A stretch of 21,409 bases of DNA, from assembly GCA_964492245.1 (NCBI GenBank), contig CAZBJJ010000036.1, forward strand, positions 1-21,409, written 5' to 3'. Source of the stretch: CAZBJJ01 sp964492245 (lineage in GTDB: Bacteria > Spirochaetota > Spirochaetia > Treponematales > Breznakiellaceae). Each line of letters starts with the position of its first letter. Positions within the stretch are counted from its first letter, which is position 1. The position numbers and the translations under genes are program-made. This document shows, piece by piece, positions 1 through 7,245 of the stretch. Under the pieces are notes generated by a model. That model made no database searches. It saw nothing but the letters and a program-made list of their open reading frames with translations, and was not told the DNA's origin.

Positions 1-50
1 GAGCCCGATCGGCCTGCTTTTTTCAACCAATTTACAGAAAGAATTGTACA

Positions 51-83
51 CTAACGCAGTTTTTGCATAGCCAGTCTTTCCAT
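51..83 (-). pseudogene. Possible ten-codon 5' remnant of a broken gene
   Basis: On the minus strand a strong Shine-Dalgarno (GGAGG) lies 7 nt before an ATG that opens MERLAMQKLR and then hits TAG. A TATAAT hexamer lies further upstream, and repeat copy A just before that. So the initiation signals look real but the reading frame is lost at once. The ten residues resemble the N-terminus of the large AAA+/DUF4143 ATPase family (an AMxxL stretch ahead of the P-loop region), but ten residues are too few to prove it. Downstream sequence to the window edge shows no P-loop. The plus strand here also has short frames that close at 54 and 70, which could instead be the tail of a gene beyond the edge. 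Confidence 0.3.
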
Positions 84-126
84 ACTACCGCCTCCGAATC
101 AACACATTATAATACAACATTTGCGT

Positions 127-163
127 ATTATTATCACATTTATATTAATAAGTATGGCCAAAG
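127..163 (-). repeat. 37-bp repeat, copy A (left of fic)
   Basis: This copy matches positions 1061-1097 at 36 of 37 bases, in the same orientation, 934 bp apart. The only difference is A147 versus G1081. On the minus strand it runs from CTTTGGCCATACTTAT to GATAATAAT. It is AT-rich and holds a -10-like TATAAA. Copy A ends about 43 nt before the start of the truncated minus-strand frame at 83, and weaker similarity continues past the core toward that start. It could be a portable promoter/operator, or the boundary of an inserted segment. Confidence 0.85.
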
Positions 164-168
164 TTCAA
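139..168 (-). promoter_or_regulatory. Candidate promoter in repeat copy A
   Basis: On the minus strand TTGAAC (168-163) and TATAAA (144-139) are separated by 18 bp. The same -10 occurs in copy B with TTGGTC at the same 18-bp spacing, which supports it as a functional part of the repeat. A second TTGACA (179-174) lies 17 bp from CATACT (156-151), and a TATAAT lies closer to the start at 83, so the exact promoter is uncertain. Confidence 0.35.
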
Positions 169-193
169 ATCTGTGTCAATGCAAAATTTCATT

Positions 194-949
194 TCATATT
201 TGTGTGAGCTCCGGACCGTCTTGTAAAACTTCAGGGAAGAAATATCCCACTGTTAATGCATACTGATCCTGTGCCGAAAGGCAAGTATCTGTAAGGTATC
301 CTTTTTCGGCTCCGTACTCTTTTAATCCTCGGTAGTAAAACAATTTATGTTTTTCATCAATTATGAAAGGCATAATGTCATGCTGTAAACATTCTTTGAA
401 CATGATGATGCGTCCGACACGTCCGTTTCCATCTTGAAAGGGATGTATGCTTTCAAATCGGTGGTGAAATTCAATAATATCATCTACAGTGATCTGCTCT
501 CTCGCATGATAATCATCAAGCAGCTTGCCCATTTCACTGGACACCTTAGCAGGTGCTGCCGTTTTCATATCGCCAACCACATTGGCCCGTGCTTTATAGT
601 CACCGACACGAAACCATTCCTTACGCTCATCTGATGTTCCACGCTTTAAAAACTTGTGAAATTCTTTGATCATGCTCTCCGTCAGTTCTTCATCTGCATG
701 TGTCAGCATGTAATCAAAACAAGCAAAGTGATTTACCGTTTCTACAATGTCATCCACATCGGCAGCTTCTTCCGGAGCTATATTAATCGTGTTGGTTTCA
801 TAAATGTATCGGGTCTGCTCCTCTGAAAGTCGGCTGCCTTCAATCCTATTTGAGTTGTAGGCAAGTTTAATCTGGGTCTGATGATACAGGCCACCTTTGA
901 GCTTCATTTCTTTTTCTTCCTGCAGATGCTCCAATAAACGTTGTTTCAT
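194..949 (-). CDS. Class II Fic-domain protein (probable AMP-transferase)
   Basis: A 251-residue Fic/DOC family protein. Fic enzymes usually move AMP from ATP to a hydroxyl of a target protein. The full catalytic motif HPFQDGNGRVGR is present at about residues 169-180 (catalytic His, Asp/Gly anion-binding loop and Arg). An N-terminal inhibitory motif SNRIEG (S/TxxxEG) is at about 33-38, which makes it a self-inhibited class II Fic; no separate antitoxin gene is needed and none is seen. A GTG six bases upstream (955) is in frame, but AGGGGG at 960-955 is spaced correctly (5 nt) for the ATG at 949. The gene stands alone, flanked by the two 37-bp repeats, and its codon use seems less GCC/GGC-rich than the genes to the right. 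This suggests an accessory gene; the target is unknown. Confidence 0.93.
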   Translation of the reverse strand: MKQRLLEHLQEEKEMKLKGGLYHQTQIKLAYNSNRIEGSRLSEEQTRYIYETNTINIAPEEAADVDDIVETVNHFACFDYMLTHADEELTESMIKEFHKFLKRGTSDERKEWFRVGDYKARANVVGDMKTAAPAKVSSEMGKLLDDYHAREQITVDDIIEFHHRFESIHPFQDGNGRVGRIIMFKECLQHDIMPFIIDEKHKLFYYRGLKEYGAEKGYLTDTCLSAQDQYALTVGYFFPEVLQDGPELTQI

Positions 950-1060
950 AAGCACCCCCTCATTTTTATGTTCTTATTTATTTTACCGCGTTTTAATTAT
1001 TACATCTTCTCATTTTGATCGCGTGATACCCTGTTTTTCTTATCTGAATCACAATACGTC

Positions 1061-1097
1061 ATTATTATCACATTTATATTGATAAGTATGGCCAAAG
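1061..1097 (-). repeat. 37-bp repeat, copy B (upstream of fic)
   Basis: Direct-repeat partner of 127-163. It lies 111 nt upstream of the fic ATG and just past the terminator of the ABC operon. It contains a dyad, TTATCA (1065-1070) and TGATAA (1080-1085), separated by 9 bp. In copy A the right arm is TAATAA, so the single base that differs between copies falls in a dyad arm. This looks like a protein-binding site overlapping a promoter. Confidence 0.85.
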
Positions 1098-1102
1098 ACC
1101 AA
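1073..1102 (-). promoter_or_regulatory. Candidate fic promoter in repeat copy B
   Basis: TTGGTC (1102-1097) and TATAAA (1078-1073) on the minus strand are 18 bp apart, and the -10 lies inside the dyad arms. That would leave a leader of about 115 nt before the fic ATG, which has its own Shine-Dalgarno. The promoter is inferred from hexamers and from repetition of the layout in copy A. Confidence 0.4.
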
Positions 1103-1136
1103 AAAGTTGGGCCACCCTAAAATTACAGGGTGACCC
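1101..1136 (-). terminator. Intrinsic terminator of the carbohydrate ABC operon
   Basis: Positions 1136-1127 and 1118-1109 form a 10-bp stem (GGGTCACCCT against AGGGTGGCCC on the minus strand) with one internal mismatch and an 8-nt loop. On the minus strand it is followed by AACTTTTT (1108-1101). It lies 24 nt after the stop of the solute-binding protein and immediately before repeat copy B, so it separates the operon from fic. Confidence 0.8.
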
Positions 1137-1159
1137 AGGTGAAAGGTTCGGGAAACTAG

Positions 1160-2791
1160 TTATCTCCCAAAGACCGCTTCATATTTTTCCAAGCGCTCAT
1201 CGATAATATCCTGACCGCCAGATTTCAGATAATCTTGCATACCGCCATCGAAGGTGGCATCAAATTTATCCGGAGAAACGACAATGGCCTGGTTAAGCAA
1301 ATTGTCGCGCTTTTCAGCCAAAGCAGGCCCCATTCCCTCCTCGGACCTAATCTGACCCACATTGAAATTGGGAGTGATATAGGAATCGTGGCGCATAATA
1401 GAATAGGATTTATCCAAGAAACGCGCCTCTACACCGGCATAGGCCAGGGAAAGGGACTTAATATTTAATTCCTTATCGCCCAAGTCAAGACCATTTATGG
1501 TGATGGTATAGTCGATATTTGCTGGCGAGTTCATAATTTTTTCGCCCTTTGCCGCAATAGTCTTTATTGTGCCATCCGCCAAAACCTCATGGGTTACGCC
1601 CACATCGCCAATCTGCAGATATTTGCGATTTTCAAGCTTGCTTATCCAATCCAAATATAAGAGAGAGGCCACCGGCTCCTTGTTTGTGGCAGGGAAGAAG
1701 ACCTTCCTGTCTACAGGCGGGCTCAGATATTTGCGATATTTTCCTGCATTGTTCTTAAAGGGCTCTATTGCAATAAAGACCGCATCCTCACCAGCAATGT
1801 TCTTTAAGTTGGCATGAATACCATTGTCGGCATCGCGGTAGGGATAGTCCCAGTTGTGAATAAAGGCACCCACATAGCCAGCCTTAATATTGTTATCCTC
1901 TGTTTTATCGCCGCTGGGATACAGGGGAAAGTCCTTCCAAATAAGACCCTGATTGTAGAGCTTATTGAGGAAGCGAATGCCCTCTTTATAACCGGGCCAG
2001 AGCAATCTTCGGTCGTCAAAACCGCGGATCCACATCTCTTTATCCGTGGTACTTTCGGGCACAAAGGAGGTGGTAAGCAGGTCGGCTCTCCAACCCACAT
2101 CCTTACCCATGGAGAAGGGAATAAGCTTATTGGCATCGGCACCAAGGAGCTTACTGGCATTGGATTTAAAGGCCTTGAGCATCGTTTCAAACTCTTCGGC
2201 GCTTCGAGGTTCGCTTATATTGAGCTTTTTAAGCCAGTCTTCGCGCACAAAGACGCTTGTCCGGTTGTTATGGAAAAGCAATGCCTCTATTGCCCAAAGC
2301 TCCCCAGATTCGGGGTCCTTATTCCAATAGATATTCTGATCGCCTAATAAGTTCCAAAGATTGGGCAGTTCACCCTTGTATTGCTGCAAAAGTGGGGCAA
2401 TATCCAATACACCGTTCATATTGGCATAGGTTTGGATAGTTGGATAACTATAGGTTACACAGACATCGGGAGCATCGCCAGAGGCCAGAAGGTTGTTAAG
2501 CGCTTCAACCTCTGTCCAGCGGGGCACGGGAACAAAGACCACCTCGACATTGTGGTCTTTAAGCATACCCGCCTTGATAAAGTCGGTGTAGTAATTGTCC
2601 TCTGGCTTTGAGCCACCGTCATTGCCACGATCGTAGACCTCGACCGTAATGGTCTTGGTTGTCTTAAAGCGACCATTTACTAAATCGCCTTCTTCCTTTG
2701 CCTTGGCAGTCTCGCCCGCCTTGCCGCCACAGGCCATCAGTACGAGGGCCAAAGACAGACTGACGAGAAGGGCCGAAACAAGTCTCTTCAT
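1160..2791 (-). CDS. Carbohydrate ABC transporter solute-binding lipoprotein (LplA-like)
   Basis: A 543-residue exported lipoprotein that should capture a sugar or oligosaccharide and deliver it to the two permeases encoded just upstream. The N-terminus is a lipoprotein signal (MKRL, a hydrophobic stretch, then LMAC) with Cys21 as the lipid anchor. The length above 500 residues and the pairing with LplB/LplC-type permeases fit the LplA/YtcQ group of family 1 binding proteins. A longer in-frame reading begins at 2836, but AGGAGGAAG lies just before the ATG at 2791 and the signal peptide begins there. The start is 16 nt after the permease stop, and a terminator follows the gene. The substrate cannot be read from the sequence. 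No ATPase gene is in the operon, so a shared MsmK/UgpC-type ATPase elsewhere is likely. Confidence 0.9.
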   Translation of the reverse strand: MKRLVSALLVSLSLALVLMACGGKAGETAKAKEEGDLVNGRFKTTKTITVEVYDRGNDGGSKPEDNYYTDFIKAGMLKDHNVEVVFVPVPRWTEVEALNNLLASGDAPDVCVTYSYPTIQTYANMNGVLDIAPLLQQYKGELPNLWNLLGDQNIYWNKDPESGELWAIEALLFHNNRTSVFVREDWLKKLNISEPRSAEEFETMLKAFKSNASKLLGADANKLIPFSMGKDVGWRADLLTTSFVPESTTDKEMWIRGFDDRRLLWPGYKEGIRFLNKLYNQGLIWKDFPLYPSGDKTEDNNIKAGYVGAFIHNWDYPYRDADNGIHANLKNIAGEDAVFIAIEPFKNNAGKYRKYLSPPVDRKVFFPATNKEPVASLLYLDWISKLENRKYLQIGDVGVTHEVLADGTIKTIAAKGEKIMNSPANIDYTITINGLDLGDKELNIKSLSLAYAGVEARFLDKSYSIMRHDSYITPNFNVGQIRSEEGMGPALAEKRDNLLNQAIVVSPDKFDATFDGGMQDYLKSGGQDIIDERLEKYEAVFGR

Positions 2792-2807
2792 AATCTTCCT
2801 CCTGTTT

Positions 2808-3680
2808 TTATTCCTTAACCGCGCCCAGTGTAGCACCGGAAATAAAATATTTTTGCAGCCAAGGATAGATAACTAAAATCGGTACGGTGGCAAACATAAT
2901 TGTTGCCGCCTTTATGGTCTCGGAAAGACCGGGAGGGGTAAAGCCCTCTTGCGTAGCAATTTCTATATTGGATACGCTGTTGATTAAATTGTACAAGAGG
3001 AGCTGGATGGGATAGTATTTTCGAGCATTGGACATAAACATAAGGGCATCCGAAAAACCATTCCAGCGTCCAACCGCATAAAAAAGCGCCAAGGTTGCTA
3101 GTACCGGTGTCGAAAGTGGTAAGTAGATGTGCAAGAGTATGCGGATGGGTCCAGCCCCATCAATTTCGGCAGATTCCTTTAAACTTATAGGGATGTTTAA
3201 AAGAAAGCTACGCATTATTATCATATTAAAAACACTTAATGTATAGGGCAGAACAAGGACAATTGGCCTATTGAGCATCCTAAGATCTTTTAAAAGCAAA
3301 TAAGTAGGGATGGTCCCCGCATTAAAATACATAGTAAAAATGATAAGGACTATAATAACTTTTCGCCCCTTTAACTCATTAAAGGTCAATGGAAAGGCAC
3401 AGATAACGGTCATAAAAAGGGAAACGATGGTACAGACAATGGTGAGCATGGCCGTCCACAGCAATGACCAGGTGTATTTCTTGTCGCTCAAGACCAAGCG
3501 GTAGGCATCTAAGTTCCAGCCCTTTGGCCAAAGCCCAACCTCGTTTCGAATAAGCGCCTCGGAGGAACTAAGGGAGCGCGATAAAATATTCATAAGCGGC
3601 AAAAGGCATACGACAATGAGCAAAAGGCAGAGCAGCACAATAAAAGAATCGGCAAGTCGGGACCTATGCGATTTAATCAT
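2808..3680 (-). CDS. Carbohydrate ABC transporter permease (LplC/YtcP-like)
   Basis: A 290-residue inner-membrane permease of the MalG/LplC type, with about six hydrophobic segments. The cytoplasmic EAA loop that docks the ATPase is clear (ESAEIDGAGPIRILLHIYLP), as is the downstream Pro-Leu-Ser-Thr-Pro turn. It begins 7 nt after the stop of the other permease with AGGT just ahead, and ends 16 nt before the binding-protein start, so the three genes form one operon. The C-terminus (ISGATLGAVKE) is typical of the family, and length is normal. Confidence 0.93.
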   Translation of the reverse strand: MIKSHRSRLADSFIVLLCLLLIVVCLLPLMNILSRSLSSSEALIRNEVGLWPKGWNLDAYRLVLSDKKYTWSLLWTAMLTIVCTIVSLFMTVICAFPLTFNELKGRKVIIVLIIFTMYFNAGTIPTYLLLKDLRMLNRPIVLVLPYTLSVFNMIIMRSFLLNIPISLKESAEIDGAGPIRILLHIYLPLSTPVLATLALFYAVGRWNGFSDALMFMSNARKYYPIQLLLYNLINSVSNIEIATQEGFTPPGLSETIKAATIMFATVPILVIYPWLQKYFISGATLGAVKE

Positions 3681-3687
3681 ACAATAC

Positions 3688-4632
3688 CTACATTATCCCC
3701 TGCTCGCCCGTTTTTTTGGCAAAGCGATCGGCTAAAAATAAGAAGAAAACACAGACAGCCGATTGAAAAAGTCCCACTGCAGTAGTCAAAGAAAACTGAA
3801 GTCCCCGGATACCATTTGTATATACAAAGGTGGCAATAACATTCGAGACGCTGGTAACTAAAGAATTTGAAAGCGCATAGGGACGATCGAACTCGCTCCC
3901 CAAAATACGCCCTAAACTGAGGACTAATAAGACGACAATGGTGGAACGAATTCCTGGCAGGGTTATATGCCAAATTCGCCGCATTCTTCCCGCCCCATCA
4001 ATGGCGGCCGCCTCGTAGAGCTCTGGGTTAATACCCGTAATTGCGGCCAAGTATATAATTGTATTCCACCCAACACTCTGCCATATACCCAAAACAACAT
4101 AGGTGCCAACCCAGAGTGTGGGATTGTTCAAAAAAGGAATGGGGCGGCCACCGAGTTTTTGTATCCAAACATTTATTAGGCCGTTTGTAGGCGCAAGTAG
4201 CTGTAAGGCCAGGCCGGAAATAATTATCCAAGATAAAAAATGGGGCAAATAGGCCACTGTCTGGGTAAAGCGTTTAAACCCTTTATAGGGCAACTCATTT
4301 AAAATAATGGCAAGAATAATTGGGGCGGGAAAGCCGATAAAAAGGTCCAGCATATTGAGTACAATGGTATTTCGCAGGGCGTATAAAAAATCCCGATTGG
4401 AAAAGGCTTTAAAAAAATATTCCAAACCATGCTTATCGGCCCAGGGCATCTCCCAGACCGATTTTACAATGCTATATTTTTTAAAGGCAATCTGAATATA
4501 CAACATGGGTATGTATTTAAAAATCACAAAATAGGCCATTGGCAATAGCAGCAACAGATATAAGGTCCAATATCGACGAATATAGGACAGTGTCGGTGCT
4601 AGCGAAGGGAAAATTTTTCTCTTTTCATTCAT
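3688..4632 (-). CDS. Carbohydrate ABC transporter permease (LplB/YteP-like)
   Basis: A 314-residue inner-membrane permease of the LplB/MalF type and the first gene of the importer operon. The N-terminal tail leads into a transmembrane segment (LYLLLLLPMAYFVIFKY), followed by about five more. The EAA loop is YEAAAIDGAGRMRRIWHITL. It partners the LplC-type permease as the second half of the membrane channel. The ATG at 4632 has only a weak GGGA ahead of it. The 65-nt gap upstream carries two dyads, described separately, consistent with this being a regulated operon start. Confidence 0.93.
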   Translation of the reverse strand: MNEKRKIFPSLAPTLSYIRRYWTLYLLLLLPMAYFVIFKYIPMLYIQIAFKKYSIVKSVWEMPWADKHGLEYFFKAFSNRDFLYALRNTIVLNMLDLFIGFPAPIILAIILNELPYKGFKRFTQTVAYLPHFLSWIIISGLALQLLAPTNGLINVWIQKLGGRPIPFLNNPTLWVGTYVVLGIWQSVGWNTIIYLAAITGINPELYEAAAIDGAGRMRRIWHITLPGIRSTIVVLLVLSLGRILGSEFDRPYALSNSLVTSVSNVIATFVYTNGIRGLQFSLTTAVGLFQSAVCVFFLFLADRFAKKTGEQGIM

Positions 4633-4697
4633 ATTGCATATCCCATAGGATATATAGTATCAAATAGCCTCGACAAATTGCCTATAGGGAATTTGTA
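4633..4697 (-). promoter_or_regulatory. ABC operon control region with 22-bp dyad
   Basis: The gap between the DUF445 stop and lplB-like start. Positions 4674-4695 are a 22-bp near-palindrome (outer arms CAAATT/AATTTG around the perfect core CCTATAGG; one mismatched pair). It overlaps a possible -35, TTTGTC (4677-4672), which is 17 bp from TATATC (4654-4649). A second inverted repeat, ATATCC/GGATAT with a 4-base loop, is at 4638-4653, near the initiation region. The first dyad looks like the operator of a sugar-responsive repressor, but no regulator gene is in the window. No T-run follows it, so it is not a typical terminator for DUF445. Confidence 0.45.
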
Positions 4698-6062
4698 CTA
4701 TATAAACATTGCCAGCAGCACCTGTATTCCCCCAATTGCGGCCCCCAAAATGGCCCCAAACACATTTATCCACTTTAATTGATCGGCAAGGACGTCTAAC
4801 ACAATGCCTTCGACCTGTATCATCTCTAGGCTATCTATCCGGCGCACCACAAGGTCTTCTATATCAATTTTTTGGAGTATTTGAGGAATTTTCTCGCTGG
4901 CAAGTTTATTGAACAGGCCTAAGGCGCGGATATCCACGGTATTTTTAATATTATTTAACCAAGGGAAAAGAATATTCAAATTGATGCCTTTCTGTTCTTC
5001 AAGATATTTTTGTGCCCTTTGGATGACAAGATGTTTACCCCGCGTTTTAAGCAAATGCACCAGCATTTTCGCCAAATCCTTATAGAACAGGGCGGGATCT
5101 GCAAGCACCGCCGCAAAAGAGAAATCCTCTGTTTTAATGGCAGACCTTATTTTGGCAGCTAGAGCAGAGGGTTTTAGGGAAATTGTTTTTTCCAGAGAGG
5201 CAAAGAGCCGTAACTTAATAAGGAATTCAGCCTCTGCACTGCTTAAATATTGCTTTATATTATTGACCAAGGATTCAATTATTTCTCCCATCCTACTGGA
5301 AAGGTCTGTATCGTATTGGGCCGCCGAGACAAAAAAGCGCTGTAAGCTATTCATTTTTTGAATGTTTTCATCCAGAAAGGTCCGACCTAATTTTTCTAGG
5401 GCACGACGTATTTCGGGCAAATCTAAAAACGTATACAGCCCAAGGCGGGCCTTTGGAAAAAGTAATAAAAAGAGCCTAGAAAACTGCTCTTCGTTTAAAA
5501 TGGGCCGGTCAAGAAATTGTGCATCTAATATGTCAAATATCAATGTTACAATTGATGGCTTTGTCAAAGCGGTGTTTTCGGCATCTGTATCGTCCTTAGC
5601 GCTGGCACATGCGCTGGCTATAAGGCGCTCAATTGTATGCAAAAAACTGGGCGAATCCAAAAGTTTGTCTATAAAGCTTTGTATTATTACAGAGGCAGCT
5701 TCTTTTTCTTTATCGGTAAAAAAAGTGTTAAAAAGATTTAAAAGCTCGGCCGGGGTTTTTTCGACAAGAGAGCTCGTCCAGGAATGTATTGTTTTAGCCA
5801 ATTCATCCTGTATGCTTTTTTCCTGTAAGCGCTCTAAAAGCATCTCTTGGGTAATCAATTCCCGCTGAACCATGCTGCCAATATTTTTAGACAGCTTAGC
5901 CCTCTGCCGAGGTAAAATGCCCGGGGTAAAGGGCAGGCGCAGACCGAATATTCGCTTTTCTGCAAGAGGCCTGAACAGCATTTTAATGGCCAGAGCATTA
6001 GTTACCCAGCCAATAATTGCCCCTAAAAGCGGGGGTAATAAAAAAACCAAAAACTCTTTCAT
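4698..6062 (-). CDS. DUF445 family membrane protein
   Basis: A 454-residue protein of the DUF445 (YheB-like) family, function unknown. The N-terminal membrane segment carries the family signature (GAIIGWVTNALAIKMLFRP, about residues 14-32). A long, mostly helical soluble region follows, and a glycine-rich membrane helix closes the protein (GAILGAAIGGIQVLLAMFI). Both ends are thus in the membrane with the central domain on one side. The frame extends upstream to 6176, but the extra part lies inside the lipoprotein gene. The ATG at 6062 overlaps that gene's TGA (ATGA) and begins at the first membrane helix, so it is preferred and implies translational coupling. Confidence 0.88.
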   Translation of the reverse strand: MKEFLVFLLPPLLGAIIGWVTNALAIKMLFRPLAEKRIFGLRLPFTPGILPRQRAKLSKNIGSMVQRELITQEMLLERLQEKSIQDELAKTIHSWTSSLVEKTPAELLNLFNTFFTDKEKEAASVIIQSFIDKLLDSPSFLHTIERLIASACASAKDDTDAENTALTKPSIVTLIFDILDAQFLDRPILNEEQFSRLFLLLFPKARLGLYTFLDLPEIRRALEKLGRTFLDENIQKMNSLQRFFVSAAQYDTDLSSRMGEIIESLVNNIKQYLSSAEAEFLIKLRLFASLEKTISLKPSALAAKIRSAIKTEDFSFAAVLADPALFYKDLAKMLVHLLKTRGKHLVIQRAQKYLEEQKGINLNILFPWLNNIKNTVDIRALGLFNKLASEKIPQILQKIDIEDLVVRRIDSLEMIQVEGIVLDVLADQLKWINVFGAILGAAIGGIQVLLAMFI

Positions 6063-6424
6063 TGCATTAAGGCCTTGGCAGCAGTTCTCGCCTGCGCTTC
6101 GGAGTCGAAAACCTGGCAGTCTATTGCGCGGACCCAGCCGGGTACCGGCCCCTCGTTGTTGAGCCAGACCTCCCAATTTTTATCTGGACCCAGGGAAATT
6201 CGTTCATTTATGGGTATGATAGTGCCCTTGCGGTACTGCCCCAAGACAATTGCCCTGTCGGCGGCCACATCGAAGACCTGTACATAGGCATTTTGTACCA
6301 CAGCATAGCGAAGGCTAATATTTAAAATAGAGGTAGCAGGAGGGGAAGATAAGTCTTCCAGTCTGTTTTTAGGGGTACAGGACAGTAATAGCAAAGCGCT
6401 CGCGACTAATAAATATTTATTCAT
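6059..6424 (-). CDS. Small SH3-like lipoprotein
   Basis: A 121-residue predicted lipoprotein. The signal peptide ends in LLLLSC, with Cys16 as the lipid-modified residue. The rest reads as a bacterial SH3-like fold: short beta strands, a central NWEVWLNNEGPVPGWVRA stretch ending in the usual Gly-Trp-Val, then a short C-terminal helix. Such domains often bind peptidoglycan or envelope peptides; that role is inference. It starts 3 nt after the Nudix stop and overlaps the DUF445 start by 4 nt. An envelope-surveillance or anchoring job would fit, but nothing in the sequence specifies it. Confidence 0.8.
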   Translation of the reverse strand: MNKYLLVASALLLLSCTPKNRLEDLSSPPATSILNISLRYAVVQNAYVQVFDVAADRAIVLGQYRKGTIIPINERISLGPDKNWEVWLNNEGPVPGWVRAIDCQVFDSEAQARTAAKALMQ

Positions 6425-6427
6425 ACT

Positions 6428-6829
6428 TTAGACCATTGTTAGCTTTAAGGATTTGCCTATGCCATCGAGCAATTTTTTATCGGAATCCACAAAATCTAAC
6501 TGCAAAATATTATTAAAGGGCACCCAATCGTATTCGCTGTGCTCAACAAGGGTAAAATGTGGCGAATCTATCTGCACTGAATAGGCAAAGAGCTCGATTT
6601 TTTTCTCTCGATGATAAAAAAAGGCCTCTGTTAAAAATCTGCCAACCCTTGCCTGGACCCCCAGCTCCTCGAGAAATTCTCGCTCAAGCGCCTGGGCATC
6701 ATCTTCCTTTCCCTCTACCTTGCCACCGGGAAATTCCCACTTCCCACCAATATCGCCACCGGGACAGCGGCGAGCCACTAAAATATGCCCATCTTCTCTT
6801 TGGACTATTCCTGCTACCGATCGCGCCAT
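6428..6829 (-). CDS. Nudix hydrolase, MutT-like
   Basis: A 133-residue Nudix hydrolase. The Nudix box (Gx5Ex7REUxEExGU) is complete from Gly36, with Glu42, Arg50-Glu51, Glu54-Glu55 and Gly57. The core, after a GIVQREDGHILVARR strand and a KWEFPGGK loop, is that of MutT-like 8-oxo-dGTP diphosphatases, so hydrolysis of an oxidised nucleoside triphosphate is the likely activity, though Nudix substrates are hard to predict. The frame extends to 6901, but that would overlap the upstream gene. The ATG at 6829 lies 2 nt after that gene's TAA and gives the normal MutT length. It has no clear Shine-Dalgarno, so translation probably depends on coupling. Confidence 0.9.
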   Translation of the reverse strand: MARSVAGIVQREDGHILVARRCPGGDIGGKWEFPGGKVEGKEDDAQALEREFLEELGVQARVGRFLTEAFFYHREKKIELFAYSVQIDSPHFTLVEHSEYDWVPFNNILQLDFVDSDKKLLDGIGKSLKLTMV

Positions 6830-6831
6830 AA

Positions 6832-7245
6832 TTACAGAAACAAGACATTGGGAAAGAGAAAATGCAGGGCTGCCGAAAGAATTGCGGCCCAGCCAATCCA
6901 CTGCCTTCGGGCACTTAAAAAGCCAGTTATTCTTGGCATGGTATCAATACCGCTGGTACTACTGTCGCGATAAAATTCAAAAAGCAGGCTCGATCCCGAT
7001 AATATTCCCATTGTCGCGGGAAAAAGATCGCCAACAATGGGGACATCCAAACGTACCACCGACAAAATTTTAAAAACTCCCACAAGAACGGTAAGAATTC
7101 CTAAAATAAGACACAGAGTCTGATTTTTAAAAAGTATGCGCAAATTTTCTATTAGGCCTGCAGAGTCCTTGCTCTCGCCCTGCAAGAGTAAATTCAGGCC
7201 CACCGTAATGTTTAGGACAATTGATAAAAAATAAAATTGTATCAT
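6832..7245 (-). CDS. Small multi-pass membrane protein, unknown function
   Basis: A 137-residue hydrophobic protein I do not recognise. About four membrane segments can be seen: an N-terminal one (FYFLSIVLNITVGLNLLL), one at TLCLILGILTVLVGVFKIL, one around the Phe-Pro-Ala-Thr-Met-Gly-Ile-Leu stretch, and a C-terminal one (WIGWAAILSAALHFLFP). The start overlaps the glnS stop as ATGA, and 2 nt separate it from the Nudix gene, so it is translated in series with both. Nothing catalytic is visible. Confidence 0.75.
   Translation of the reverse strand: MIQFYFLSIVLNITVGLNLLLQGESKDSAGLIENLRILFKNQTLCLILGILTVLVGVFKILSVVRLDVPIVGDLFPATMGILSGSSLLFEFYRDSSTSGIDTMPRITGFLSARRQWIGWAAILSAALHFLFPNVLFL

Noticed and set aside
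897..1082. Plus-strand frame across the fic start and upstream gap
   Set aside because: It overlaps fic and repeat copy B, has no ribosome-binding site and shows no domain.
127..1097. Insertion sequence carrying fic
   Set aside because: There is no transposase, the repeats are direct rather than inverted, and no target duplication is visible.
1814..2347. Plus-strand 177-codon frame inside the solute-binding gene
   Set aside because: It lies wholly within a well-supported lipoprotein gene and its product has no recognisable features.
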